Of a stretch of DNA of 56,301 nucleotides, positions 1-8,664 are shown in pieces. Below the pieces are notes generated by a model. The model was given only the letters and a program-made list of their open reading frames with translations, searched no databases and was not told the DNA's origin. Within the stretch, counting starts at the first letter, position 1. Each line of letters opens with the position of its first letter. Both the position numbers and the translations under genes were made by a program. Origin of the DNA: VMDJ01 sp965659945 (GTDB taxonomy: Bacteria; Pseudomonadota; Gammaproteobacteria; Chromatiales; Chromatiaceae); the NCBI GenBank assembly GCA_965659945.1, contig CBFHYJ010000005.1, positions 1 to 56,301 on the forward strand, given 5' to 3'.

Positions 1-393
1 CATAAAGAACACAACCTACAGCTTCCAGACTTTCTCAACCAATGCATGCGGCATGAAGTTTCCACATGGCTGAAAGCAGCACCTTCCGCCATCGCATGGC
101 AACTGGGTTACAACATAGCGCCTGGGGTAGATGCACTAACCGGTGATGGTTTGAAAACCTCCGATATTTCATCAATCAAGAAACAAATCGCACCCGCTAT
201 GGAAGACCTCATACTCAACTGTGACTGGACATACTCAGCCATCAAGAAAAATATTGGATATGAATACCGAAACATGAAATCAGGCCAGTCAGAGTTGTTG
301 GAGTGCCTAGAATCTGGAATAAAAATCTGTGACACGATTATCCATTTGCATGAGGTAAACGAAAAATTAAGCGGCCAGCCAGCCCGCCGCTAG
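1..393 (+). CDS. Hypothetical protein, 5' end cut by window edge
   Basis: The reading frame is open from the first base of the window, so the gene probably starts outside. The first internal ATG is at 46 and would give 115 residues; from base 1 there are 130 codons before the stop. The protein is a soluble-looking mix of helical segments with a GYNIAPG stretch and several tryptophans. I see no signal peptide, membrane segment or catalytic motif, and I do not recognise a family. It ends 9 bases before the next + strand ORF, so the two may be co-transcribed. Both differ in character from the metabolic genes that follow and may be the edge of an accessory or phage-derived segment (inference). 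Function unknown. Confidence 0.5.
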   Translation, partial: HKEHNLQLPDFLNQCMRHEVSTWLKAAPSAIAWQLGYNIAPGVDALTGDGLKTSDISSIKKQIAPAMEDLILNCDWTYSAIKKNIGYEYRNMKSGQSELLECLESGIKICDTIIHLHEVNEKLSGQPARR

Positions 394-402
394 AGTTTTA
401 GG

Positions 403-705
403 ATGCCATTACCCAGCATATCGATCCATGGAGCCAAGCGTTGTCACGCAAGAGCAAAATCCACTGCCAATCAGTGCATGAACCCTACAGCTTACGGATG
501 CTCAACCTGTCGCATGCATGGCGCTAGAAAGCCAAAATCAATAAAACGAGGAGACACGCATCCAAACTACGTGCACGGCAAGGAGACACTGGAAGCTAAA
601 GCTAAACGCAGTGAGAAGCTCAATGAGCTGCGAATCTTAGAAAAAGCGATGTTTGATGGAGGGTTTGCCAACGGTACTAAATGGCGAGGTCGAAAACCAC
701 GATGA
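403..705 (+). CDS. Small basic cysteine-rich protein, HGARKP type (phage-like)
   Basis: This 100-residue basic protein has an N-terminal cysteine cluster at C14, C25, C33 and C36, followed by H39 in a CRMHGARKP motif. That spacing suggests a small zinc-binding fold. A HPNYVHG motif and a charged helical C-terminus follow. Small proteins with this C...C...CxxC-HGA plus HPNY-HG layout are familiar in phage and prophage regions of proteobacteria, where their function is generally unassigned. The start has only a poor ribosome binding site (TAGG directly abutting ATG), so translation may be coupled to the upstream ORF. Its 3' half is overlapped by a possible minus-strand ORF. I assign no function. 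Confidence 0.55.
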   Translation: MPLPSISIHGAKRCHARAKSTANQCMNPTAYGCSTCRMHGARKPKSIKRGDTHPNYVHGKETLEAKAKRSEKLNELRILEKAMFDGGFANGTKWRGRKPR

Positions 706-890
706 CTACTTTTCTGTAAAAAAAATCTCCCCAAAAAAACAATCAAGACAAACCCGACAACCACAGTTAACGCGCCTGCCGCTCCATCGCCTAATACAGC
801 TTTACCAACACCGACGGCTGCAAAAAAGATACAGCTAACAAAAATAAAATCTTCATGGCAATTAATTAACCAACAATAACTGAAACTCAC
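567..890 (-). CDS. Possible small two-helix membrane protein downstream of nasA
   Basis: A GTG codon 6 bases after the nasA stop opens a 107-codon minus-strand frame. Its first half is strikingly hydrophobic: two potential membrane helices separated by a short glycine-rich turn (GKAVLGDGAAG), then a basic tail. The second half is antisense to the cysteine-rich ORF at 403-705 and looks like ordinary reverse-strand noise, so only the first half resembles a real protein. There is no clear ribosome binding site; translation could be coupled to nasA. It may equally be a chance frame in AT-rich sequence. Confidence 0.2.
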   Translation of the reverse strand: MSFSYCWLINCHEDFIFVSCIFFAAVGVGKAVLGDGAAGALTVVVGFVLIVFLGRFFLQKSSHRGFRPRHLVPLANPPSNIAFSKIRSSLSFSLRLALASSVSLPCT

Positions 891-896
891 TATGAT

Positions 897-3560
897 TCAT
901 GTAGAAACCATGACATCGTGTATCAGATCTCGAATCTCAGGCACACAAGAACCACAGTTAGTACCGGCATTTAAGCATTTGCCTATCTTTTCTGGTGTGT
1001 CTGCCCCTTGCTCAATTTGCTCAAGAATAGCTTTTCGGCCCACACCAAAACACGCACATACAACCGGGCCAGTATCTACTGCATCACTAGGTGCAATACC
1101 CGATAAAACATGACTTCGTTCACTCGCTTCAAGCTCGTGCTTTGCAAATAATTTTATCAACCAGTCCCTGCTTGGTAGGTCGTTACGCTTGCCAACAAAA
1201 AAACAAGCATCCAATCGCTGCCCAATAAAACGGGCTCCACGATAATTCTGTTGCTTTGAATCAACGAACTCTCCCCAACTAGGATTGGGATCATTGGCAC
1301 ACAATAAGCTACGTGCATGCGCAGCCCAATTCGACATACTGCTTTTACCTGCTAGCTCGTAGTGCCACAGCCCATCACGCCAGGTTTTGTTCCAGTATTC
1401 ACTAAAACTGACATCAATATTTTTACGACTCAACAAAAACCCATGCCAATCCATACGCTCGTGTTTTACTTTTACAGGTGTATGTTTAAATTCTGGTTGC
1501 CCAGATAGAGAATCAACGAAAGGATTTACCAACGCACCAACCAACCCGTCTGAAGAGAACTGCTTATTCCAGTGCATTGGGATAAAAACATCACCAATCT
1601 TTTGATTACAAGTAACTTTTGCCCTAAAAACACCCTCACCCCAACGACTACTAACTCTAACCAACTCGCCATCTTCAATACCATGTGTTGCTGCATCAAT
1701 TTTGTTGAGTTCAACAAAAGATTCACTGACATGACCATTAAGTCGTGCTGATAATCCTGTGCGAGTCATCGTATGCCAATGATCTCTCACTCGACCGGTA
1801 TTCAACACATACGGATAGAGCTGTGAAGCTAAATCAGCTGGAGGATTAAAATTCGTAGCTACAAAATTAGCTTTTTTATTAGGCGTATAGAAAACACCGT
1901 CAGAAAAGAAACGTGATTTAGATTCATCACCGATTAACGGCCATTGAATTGGTTCTAGATCTTCATAATCTTGAGCTGATATCTGACAAAGATCGCCAAT
2001 ATCAAAGTCCCGTGTTCCATTATTGTTATAGCCAGATAAAGCTGCATATTCCCTGAATATCTGATCCTGAGAATTATAATCAAATCCCTCATGGCCCATC
2101 GCATGCGCTACATCACAAATAACTCTCCAGTCTGGACGTGACTCCTTTGGGGCATCTATGAATGCGCGCTGCCGAGAGATTCGTCGCTCAGAGTTCGTAA
2201 CCGTGCCACTCTTCTCTCCCCATAAGTGTGTGGGAAAAATGACATCCGCGAATTGAGTCGTATCATTTTGAACACCATCGCTGACAACAACAAATTCACA
2301 AAGCTCCAAAGCTCGTCTTACTTGAGCATTGTTAGGCAGACTAACCGCAGGGTTAGTAGCCATGATCCAAATCGCTTTAATTTTCCCTTGCCCAATTTCC
2401 TCAAACATATCAACAGCCTTTAGACCGGGCTGTTCTGCCATGTTTTCGGCATGCCAGAAATTTTTAACTAGAGCGATATGATCAGGATTATTGAAATCCA
2501 TATGGCATGCAAGCTGGTTAGACAACGCGCCTACTTCTCGCCCTCCCATAGCATTTGGTTGACCTGTAACTGAGAAAGGCCCCATCCCCCGTAACCCAAT
2601 TCTGCCGGTAAATAAATGGCAGTTAATAATGGCGTTAACCTTATCTGTCCCACTTGAGGATTGGTTAACACCCTGAGAATAAACAGTTACTGTCTTCCGT
2701 GTATCTGCAAACAACTTATAGAAATGCTCAACTTGATCTCGCTTAAGGCCACAATAATCAGCCGCCTTATCAATAGTAAAGTCTTGTTCATCAAGGCTTT
2801 GAAGTAATTCATCAACACCATTGGTGCTCTGATCTACAAACCAATCATCACGCGCATCACACTCATCAAGATAAGATAGCAAGCCGTTAAATAGTGCGAC
2901 ATCAGACCCAGAGTTAATGGGTAAATGAAGATCCGCGATATCACAGGTCGCTGTTCTTCTCGGGTCAATAACAATAACCGTTAATGGCGAATCTGTATCA
3001 GCTCGACTTCGTTTAGCTTTGACAATGCGTTGGTATAAGACTGGATGACACCATGCCAAATTTGATCCCGTGAGTACTATCAGATCAGCAAGCTCAAGAT
3101 CCTCATAATTACCCGGCACTGTATCGCTACCAAATGCACGCTTATGGCCAGCAACAGATGAAGCCATGCACAATCTAGAATTCGTATCGATATTAGCTGT
3201 GCCAATAAAACCCTTTATGAGCTTGTTAGCCACATAATAATCTTCTGTTAATAATTGACCAGAGACATAAAAGGCAACAGAGTCAGGACCATATTCACGT
3301 ACTATTTCCTTGAATTTTTTTGCGACAACTTCTATGGCTGTAGACCACTCTACCCTTTCTCCATTGATCAGAGGATGAGTGAAACGACCCTCTTGAGAAA
3401 GTGTCTCACCAAGTGCTGCTCCTTTAGAACATAGCTTGCCAAAATTTGCTGGATGTTCTTTGTCACCACGCACAACAACAGATAAATCTTCTGCTACAGA
3501 AACTTCAACACCACAACCAACACCACAATATGGACACGTGGTTTTTATAACTCGTGACAT
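897..3560 (-). CDS. nasA: Assimilatory nitrate reductase catalytic subunit
   Basis: This is the cytoplasmic molybdopterin enzyme that reduces nitrate to nitrite. The N-terminus carries the [4Fe-4S] motif CPYCGVGCGVEV at residues 9-20, with the fourth cysteine in KLCSKG. The molybdopterin oxidoreductase body contains LTGSNLAWCHPV and the guanylate-binding C-terminal domain. There is no twin-arginine signal, as expected for NasA and unlike periplasmic Nap. The last ~60 residues form a BFD-like [2Fe-2S] domain (CACFGVGRK ... GTNCGSCVPEI), a fusion known in proteobacterial NasA. At 887 residues it matches the family. It is the last confident gene of the nrt-nir-nas operon, 3 bases after the DsrC-like gene. 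No separate NasB/NasC flavoprotein is nearby. Confidence 0.95.
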   Translation of the reverse strand: MSRVIKTTCPYCGVGCGVEVSVAEDLSVVVRGDKEHPANFGKLCSKGAALGETLSQEGRFTHPLINGERVEWSTAIEVVAKKFKEIVREYGPDSVAFYVSGQLLTEDYYVANKLIKGFIGTANIDTNSRLCMASSVAGHKRAFGSDTVPGNYEDLELADLIVLTGSNLAWCHPVLYQRIVKAKRSRADTDSPLTVIVIDPRRTATCDIADLHLPINSGSDVALFNGLLSYLDECDARDDWFVDQSTNGVDELLQSLDEQDFTIDKAADYCGLKRDQVEHFYKLFADTRKTVTVYSQGVNQSSSGTDKVNAIINCHLFTGRIGLRGMGPFSVTGQPNAMGGREVGALSNQLACHMDFNNPDHIALVKNFWHAENMAEQPGLKAVDMFEEIGQGKIKAIWIMATNPAVSLPNNAQVRRALELCEFVVVSDGVQNDTTQFADVIFPTHLWGEKSGTVTNSERRISRQRAFIDAPKESRPDWRVICDVAHAMGHEGFDYNSQDQIFREYAALSGYNNNGTRDFDIGDLCQISAQDYEDLEPIQWPLIGDESKSRFFSDGVFYTPNKKANFVATNFNPPADLASQLYPYVLNTGRVRDHWHTMTRTGLSARLNGHVSESFVELNKIDAATHGIEDGELVRVSSRWGEGVFRAKVTCNQKIGDVFIPMHWNKQFSSDGLVGALVNPFVDSLSGQPEFKHTPVKVKHERMDWHGFLLSRKNIDVSFSEYWNKTWRDGLWHYELAGKSSMSNWAAHARSLLCANDPNPSWGEFVDSKQQNYRGARFIGQRLDACFFVGKRNDLPSRDWLIKLFAKHELEASERSHVLSGIAPSDAVDTGPVVCACFGVGRKAILEQIEQGADTPEKIGKCLNAGTNCGSCVPEIRDLIHDVMVST

Positions 3561-3563
3561 GAT

Positions 3564-3932
3564 TTAAACATCCAGCATCACTTTTCGTGGCATACGCATT
3601 CCAGCTATTTTGCATAACTCAGACCCATAGCCATGGGGAAACAGCTTATGTAAATAACGACGAGTTGCTTTGAGTTCCCCCAATTCCGCTTTCATAGCTT
3701 TGAGTAACCAGCGAGCTTCTGGTACTGAGTGGCGATCCTCAAACCAGTCACGCACAAACTTAATCATGACCCAATGGTCTTGTAGTAATTCAATATCTTC
3801 ATTTACCGCTATGTGCTTGGCAACTGCATCTGACCAGTCAGACGGATCTAACAAATAGCCTAATTGATCAACCAGTATAGATTTACCCTCTACACAGATT
3901 GTGTATTCCAAAGGCTCTATTTGTTGTTTCAC
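3564..3932 (-). CDS. DsrC/TusE-family protein with atypical cysteines
   Basis: The 122 residues match the DsrC/TusE fold: DQLGYLLDPSDW near residue 23, EDIELLQDHWVMIKFVRDWF at 45-64, and the C-terminal arm YLHKLFPHGYGSELCKIAG. DsrC carries sulfur as a trisulfide between two C-terminal cysteines 11 residues apart; TusE keeps only the last one. Here the inner position is cysteine (C107), while the outer, sulfur-accepting position (118) is valine and the tail is extended (MLDV). It is therefore neither a canonical DsrC nor TusE. The GTG start overlaps the nirD stop (GTGA), and nasA follows after 3 bases, so expression is coupled to nitrate and nitrite reductase. A structural or regulatory partner role, for example with siroheme NirB, is inference. 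Confidence 0.85.
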   Translation of the reverse strand: MKQQIEPLEYTICVEGKSILVDQLGYLLDPSDWSDAVAKHIAVNEDIELLQDHWVMIKFVRDWFEDRHSVPEARWLLKAMKAELGELKATRRYLHKLFPHGYGSELCKIAGMRMPRKVMLDV

Positions 3933-4258
3933 GCTGCCGCCTCAACACCGTTTGACATTAAATAAACAAAACCATCATCAACCTTTGTTTGATAAACATT
4001 CACGCAGCCTTCATCTGGCCCTAATGCTTGCCCACTAGTGAGATCAATTTTCCAGTTATGTAACGGGCAGGTCACTGAGTGACCATGCATGATGCCTTGT
4101 GATAATGGACCACCCTTATGAGGACAAGCATCTTTAATCGCATAAACCGCATCATCACGGCCACGAAAGATGGCAATCGTCTGGTCTCCTAAAACAACGA
4201 CACGTGATCCCAACACAGGGATATCCGCCAAACACAGTGCTTTTAACCAAGAGCTCAT
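3929..4258 (-). CDS. nirD: Nitrite reductase [NAD(P)H] small subunit, Rieske type
   Basis: This 109-residue protein is the small subunit of cytoplasmic assimilatory nitrite reductase, partner of NirB. It contains a complete Rieske motif, CPHKGG and CPLHNW in the middle third, so all four [2Fe-2S] ligands (two Cys, two His) are present. Some enterobacterial NirD proteins have lost these ligands. The surrounding motifs DQTIAIFRGRDDAVYAI and DLTSGQALGPDEG fit the ferredoxin-fold NirD subgroup. It lies 24 bases after nirB and overlaps the following DsrC-like gene by 4 bases. Confidence 0.93.
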   Translation of the reverse strand: MSSWLKALCLADIPVLGSRVVVLGDQTIAIFRGRDDAVYAIKDACPHKGGPLSQGIMHGHSVTCPLHNWKIDLTSGQALGPDEGCVNVYQTKVDDGFVYLMSNGVEAAA

Positions 4259-4282
4259 TTTTTACTCCTATCCAACAGCAAT

Positions 4283-6724
4283 CTAAGCTGCGGAAATCTC
4301 AATTTTGTTGAATTCATGTGCCTGTGCACCCTCAGCACGCTCTTTCCATGGATCAATTTGTGCGAATTTTTGACTGACAATGAATCGCTCATATAACGCT
4401 TTACGATTCACTTCGTTCTCTAAAATGGCAGTCTTGATGGATTCCAATCCAACTCTCTCAACCCAAGGCGCTGTACGTTCCAAGTAATGTGCTTCTTCAC
4501 GGTATTTCTGAATAAAGGCAGCACTGTATTCAAGCACTTCGTCTTCGCTAGCGACTCGACAAAGGAAGTCTGTGATTCGCACTTTAATGCCACCATTACC
4601 ACCGATATGTAATTCGTAGCCAGAATCAACACACACAACACCAAAGTCTTTGATAGTTGCCTCAGCACAATTTCGTGGGCAACCCGACACTGCCATCTTG
4701 AATTTATGTGGCATCCATGAGCCCCAAGTGAGCTCCTCAAGCTTTACACCTAAACCCGTAGAGTTTTGTGTGCCAAAACGACACCAGGTATTACCTGCAC
4801 AGGTTTTTACCGTCCGTAACGCTTTACCGTACGCATGCCCTGAAACAAACCCAGCCTTATTTAAGTCAGCCCACATCGCAGGCAGGTCTTCTTTTTTAAC
4901 ACCGAACAAATCGATTCTTTGTCCACCAGTAACCTTCATTTCAGGCACTTGGTATTTATCAGAAACATCTGCAATCGCTCGCAAGTCATCTGCTGTACAA
5001 AGACCACCAAACATACGAGGTACAACAGAATATGTACCATCTTTTTGAATATTGCCGTGTGCACGCTCATTAATAAATCGCGACTGTGCGTCATCAGCGT
5101 ACTCTTCGGGCCAATTAGCTAATAAGTAATAATTCAATGCTGGGCGACATGAAGCGCAACCATCCTCATTCTTCCAATCTAATGACTTACGTACCTCATC
5201 CATGTCTTTCAAGCCAAGTTCTTTAATTGCCTTAATAACATCGTCATGAGAATGATCAGTACAAGCACAGATTGGTTTCTTACTTGGTGCCGCTGCATAA
5301 CCCTCACCAACAGTACTTGCGAGAATGGATTCAACCATTGGGGTACAACTGCCACATGAGTTAGAGGCTTTAGTGTGTGCTCTTACCTCTTCGAGAGTAA
5401 ATAAGCCTTTTTTCACAATGGCATCAACAATGTCACCTTTGCAAACACCGTTACAGCCACAAACCTCATCATCGGATGCCATCATGGCCACACGTGTTTC
5501 TTCCCCATGGCCGGCATCTCCCAAATTGTGCTGACCAAATAGAATGGTGCTACGGAAAGCTGAGATATCGGTGCCTTCTCGTAGCAACTTGAAATACCAA
5601 GAACCATCTAAAGTATCGCCGTACATAACGGCACCCTTGATTTGGTTATCTTTAATAACGAGCTTTTTATATATACCAATTGCGGGATCTTGAAGAACCA
5701 AGGTTTCATCACCCTCATCCTCGTTAAATTCACCCGCTGAGAACAAATCAATACCAGTAACCTTTAGCTTTGTAGAGGTCACTGATCCTTCATAACGCGC
5801 AATACCCATTTCTGCCAAATGATTAGCCGCAACTTTGGCTTGATCAAAAAGCGGGGCTACTAAACCGTAGCAGACACCTCGATGCTCAACACATTCACCG
5901 ACCGCATAAACACGTGGGTCGTATGTCTGCATAGTGTCATTGACTACAATGCCACGATTGCAATGTATGCCCGCCTCTTGTGCTAATGCAAAATTAGGTC
6001 GTATCCCCACTGCCATGACAACAAGATCAGCATCGATCGTGGACCCATCGGCAAACTTCACTCCATTGACCCGATCCTCACCCAGAATTTCTGCCGTCTG
6101 CGCCTCCATCATGAAGTTCATTCCACGCTCTTCTAGAGATGCCTTGAGCATCGCAGAGGCTGGCTTGTCGAGCTGACGCTCCATTAAGGAATCAAGCAAA
6201 TGAACAACAGTGACGTTCATACCGTTTTTCATTAAGCCATTAGCGGCTTCGAGACCTAAGAGACCGCCACCAATCACAACAGCATTTTTATAGTTTTTAG
6301 AGGCTGAGAGCATTTTCTCAACATCATCAAAGTCACGAAAACCGATAACACCCGATTTATCATGCCCAGGCACAGGGATGATGAAGGGATTTGAGCCTGT
6401 GGCTATCAACAATCGATCATATGGCACACTCATACCGCTTTGAGCTGTAACTGTCTGAGCAATACGATCAATCTTTATGACAGTGTCACCAGAAACTAAT
6501 TTAATCTGATGCTCGTCATACCACTCTTGTGTATTTAGAACGATATCATCAAACGATTTCTCGCCGGCTAATACAGGCGACAACATTATCCGGTTGTAAT
6601 TTGTGTAAGGCTCTGAACCAAAGACCGTAATTTCATATTTTTCAGGCGACACCTTGATGACTTCTTCAAGGGTTCTAACGCCAGCCATACCGTTTCCAAT
6701 AAGGACTAATTTTTCTTTATGCAT
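4283..6724 (-). CDS. nirB: Nitrite reductase [NAD(P)H] large subunit
   Basis: NirB reduces nitrite to ammonium with NAD(P)H in the cytoplasm. The 813 residues show the expected order. First is an FAD/NAD(P)H domain (IGNGMAGVRT at the start, VIGGGLLGLEAA near 150). Two BFD-like [2Fe-2S] domains follow, at about 418-470 (CGCNGVCKG ... NSCGSCTP) and 485-530 (CACTDHSHDD ... DGCASCRPALNYY). Then come the siroheme/[4Fe-4S] domains, with ligand cysteines in TCAGNTWCRFG near 640 and CPRNCAEA near 680. It is 18 bases downstream of the nitrate transporter ATPase gene and 24 upstream of nirD. All cofactor motifs look intact. Confidence 0.96.
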   Translation of the reverse strand: MHKEKLVLIGNGMAGVRTLEEVIKVSPEKYEITVFGSEPYTNYNRIMLSPVLAGEKSFDDIVLNTQEWYDEHQIKLVSGDTVIKIDRIAQTVTAQSGMSVPYDRLLIATGSNPFIIPVPGHDKSGVIGFRDFDDVEKMLSASKNYKNAVVIGGGLLGLEAANGLMKNGMNVTVVHLLDSLMERQLDKPASAMLKASLEERGMNFMMEAQTAEILGEDRVNGVKFADGSTIDADLVVMAVGIRPNFALAQEAGIHCNRGIVVNDTMQTYDPRVYAVGECVEHRGVCYGLVAPLFDQAKVAANHLAEMGIARYEGSVTSTKLKVTGIDLFSAGEFNEDEGDETLVLQDPAIGIYKKLVIKDNQIKGAVMYGDTLDGSWYFKLLREGTDISAFRSTILFGQHNLGDAGHGEETRVAMMASDDEVCGCNGVCKGDIVDAIVKKGLFTLEEVRAHTKASNSCGSCTPMVESILASTVGEGYAAAPSKKPICACTDHSHDDVIKAIKELGLKDMDEVRKSLDWKNEDGCASCRPALNYYLLANWPEEYADDAQSRFINERAHGNIQKDGTYSVVPRMFGGLCTADDLRAIADVSDKYQVPEMKVTGGQRIDLFGVKKEDLPAMWADLNKAGFVSGHAYGKALRTVKTCAGNTWCRFGTQNSTGLGVKLEELTWGSWMPHKFKMAVSGCPRNCAEATIKDFGVVCVDSGYELHIGGNGGIKVRITDFLCRVASEDEVLEYSAAFIQKYREEAHYLERTAPWVERVGLESIKTAILENEVNRKALYERFIVSQKFAQIDPWKERAEGAQAHEFNKIEISAA

Positions 6725-6742
6725 TTTATTTACCTCAGCTAA

Positions 6743-7585
6743 TCAGCCAACTAGCTTTAGTGATGATTCATTATTTGAATCTGAAGCTTTTTTAGACTTT
6801 TTTTCGCCATGACGCTCGTGTAAGAAGCGAACCACTTCAGCACGATAATGGTTGTACTTAGGGTCTTCTGCTAATTCGAGTCGGTGGCGTGGCCGCTCAA
6901 GCTCAACCTCCAGGACTTCCCCCACATTGGCATGCGGGCCATTACTCAACATGACAATTCGATCCGACAGTAAAACTGCCTCATCGACATCATGAGTAAT
7001 CATCATCACTGTGTTATTAAGCTCTGCCTGAATCTCCATTAATGAATCTTGCATGTGAGTACGTGTCAAAGAATCCAGCGCACCAAATGGTTCATCCATC
7101 AAAAGAATTTTTGGCTCCATCGCTAGAGCACGCGCAATGCCCACTCGCTGCTTCATACCACCGGAGATTTCGTCTGGCTTTCGATCTAAGGCATGTGACA
7201 TATGCACAAGCTCTAGGTTGTGTAAGGTCCATTCATGTCGCTCTACTTTTGTTTTTGTTTTTTTAAAAACCTGATCTACAGCCAGTCTTACGTTCTCATA
7301 ACACGTTAGCCAAGGCATTAATGAATGATTTTGAAATACCACTGCTCGATCAGGTCCAGGAGTCTTCACTTCACGATTTTCTAGCAATACACCGCCACGT
7401 GTTGCTTGGAGCAAGCCTGCAACAATATTAAGAACGGTGGATTTACCGCATCCTGAGTGACCAATGAGTGAAATAAATTCACCTTTTTGAACCTTTAAAT
7501 TAATACCATCAAGAACGGTTAAAGGTCCGTTTTGGGTAGGGAATGTAATGCTGACATCATCAATATTTAAAAAGTTACTCATCAC
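6743..7585 (-). CDS. nrtD: Nitrate ABC transporter ATP-binding protein
   Basis: This is the cytoplasmic ATPase of the nitrate importer (NrtD/NasD/CmpD family, often labelled NtrCD). It has Walker A GHSGCGKST, Q-loop FQNHSLMPWLT, signature SGGMKQR, Walker B ILLMDEPFGALD and the switch-histidine region MITHDVDEA. At 280 residues it is the short form, without the substrate-binding-like C-terminal domain of cyanobacterial NrtC; a charged, lysine- and serine-rich tail ends the protein. It starts 6 bases after the permease gene stop and is followed by nirB. Operon context makes nitrate/nitrite the likely substrate rather than taurine or sulfonate, which use related ATPases. Confidence 0.9.
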   Translation of the reverse strand: MMSNFLNIDDVSITFPTQNGPLTVLDGINLKVQKGEFISLIGHSGCGKSTVLNIVAGLLQATRGGVLLENREVKTPGPDRAVVFQNHSLMPWLTCYENVRLAVDQVFKKTKTKVERHEWTLHNLELVHMSHALDRKPDEISGGMKQRVGIARALAMEPKILLMDEPFGALDSLTRTHMQDSLMEIQAELNNTVMMITHDVDEAVLLSDRIVMLSNGPHANVGEVLEVELERPRHRLELAEDPKYNHYRAEVVRFLHERHGEKKSKKASDSNNESSLKLVG

Positions 7586-7591
7586 AATACC

Positions 7592-8620
7592 TCAACGCAA
7601 AATCGCGTTCTTATCCCAACTAAATGATTTCTGAAGCATCAACATGATCCGATCAAGTGCAAAACCAATCAGGCCAATCACAAGAACCGCCACCATGATC
7701 CGTGACAAAGAGTTTGAACTTCCGTTTTGGAATTCATCCCAAACAAATTTTCCCAGGCCGGGATTCTGAGCGAGCATTTCTGCTGCAATAAGCACCATCC
7801 AACCTATACCAATGCTCAAACGTAAACCTGTGAAAATCATTGGAACAGAAGAAGGCAAAATCACTTTAGTTGTTTTTGTGAACCAATTAAGTTGCAACAC
7901 ACGACTAACATTAATTAAGTCTTTATTTACTCCAGAAACACCAACCGCAGTGTTCACAATGGTTGGCCAAAGGCAGCACAGAGTGACCGTAACTGCTGAA
8001 GTGATAAATGACTTTTCAAACATTGGGTTATCGGAGACGTAGACCGCTGAGACAACCATGGTGACCAAAGGAAGCCATGCAAGTGGCGATACAGGCTTAA
8101 ATATTTGAATAATCGGGTTGAACGCTTCATATAAAACGTTATTCATGCCGATAACCACACCGAGTGGAATAGCAATTATTGAACCTAGGATGAATCCCGT
8201 CATCACGGTTCCCAGACTGGTCAATATTTGATCGAAAAAAGTCGGTGGACCCGTGTAGGTTCGCGATAGGATCTTTGCAATCTTCTCTTCAGATGCACCC
8301 TTAGCTTTTGCCTTTTCGGCACGCTTTTCTGCACGCGCTTGAAATGATTCGGCTTTATCTTGTTCTGCTTGGTGCTCGTTTACTAGAGCTTGAAATTGCT
8401 CAGCAACTTGAGACGGACCAGGAAAGGCGCCCAAAGACGTTACTACCTGCTTAGCGCCCACCTGCCAGATACCCGCAAAGATAACCAGCGCAATTAAAGG
8501 AACAATTAATGATTGAGCTACCCCCCCAAACTTCTGGGAAAATCGATCACTTGATAAGGCCTCTAAGACCTTATCTTTAAGTGGCATATTAAATGCCATG
8601 ACTGCTTGTTTAGAATTCAT
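7592..8620 (-). CDS. nrtB: Nitrate ABC transporter permease
   Basis: This is the inner-membrane permease of the nitrate importer (NrtB/SsuC type). A first hydrophobic helix lies near residues 36-54, and the remaining membrane helices run from about 135 to the end. The family's cytoplasmic loop that contacts the ATPase is visible (NVSRVLQLNWFTKTTKVILPSS). Between helix 1 and the core, residues about 76-122 form a highly charged Ala/Lys/Glu/Gln-rich segment that looks like a coiled coil and is longer than the linker in simple SsuC permeases. It lies between nrtA and nrtD. Confidence 0.9.
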   Translation of the reverse strand: MNSKQAVMAFNMPLKDKVLEALSSDRFSQKFGGVAQSLIVPLIALVIFAGIWQVGAKQVVTSLGAFPGPSQVAEQFQALVNEHQAEQDKAESFQARAEKRAEKAKAKGASEEKIAKILSRTYTGPPTFFDQILTSLGTVMTGFILGSIIAIPLGVVIGMNNVLYEAFNPIIQIFKPVSPLAWLPLVTMVVSAVYVSDNPMFEKSFITSAVTVTLCCLWPTIVNTAVGVSGVNKDLINVSRVLQLNWFTKTTKVILPSSVPMIFTGLRLSIGIGWMVLIAAEMLAQNPGLGKFVWDEFQNGSSNSLSRIMVAVLVIGLIGFALDRIMLMLQKSFSWDKNAILR

Positions 8621-8664
8621 ATCCGACTACCTATTTGCGTCGCGCCATCCTTGGCCAAACCACA

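Noticed and set aside
3564..3932. Canonical DsrC of the dissimilatory sulfite reductase pathway
   Set aside because: The last cysteine is missing and no dsrAB or other dsr genes are in the window. Operon context is nitrate assimilation.
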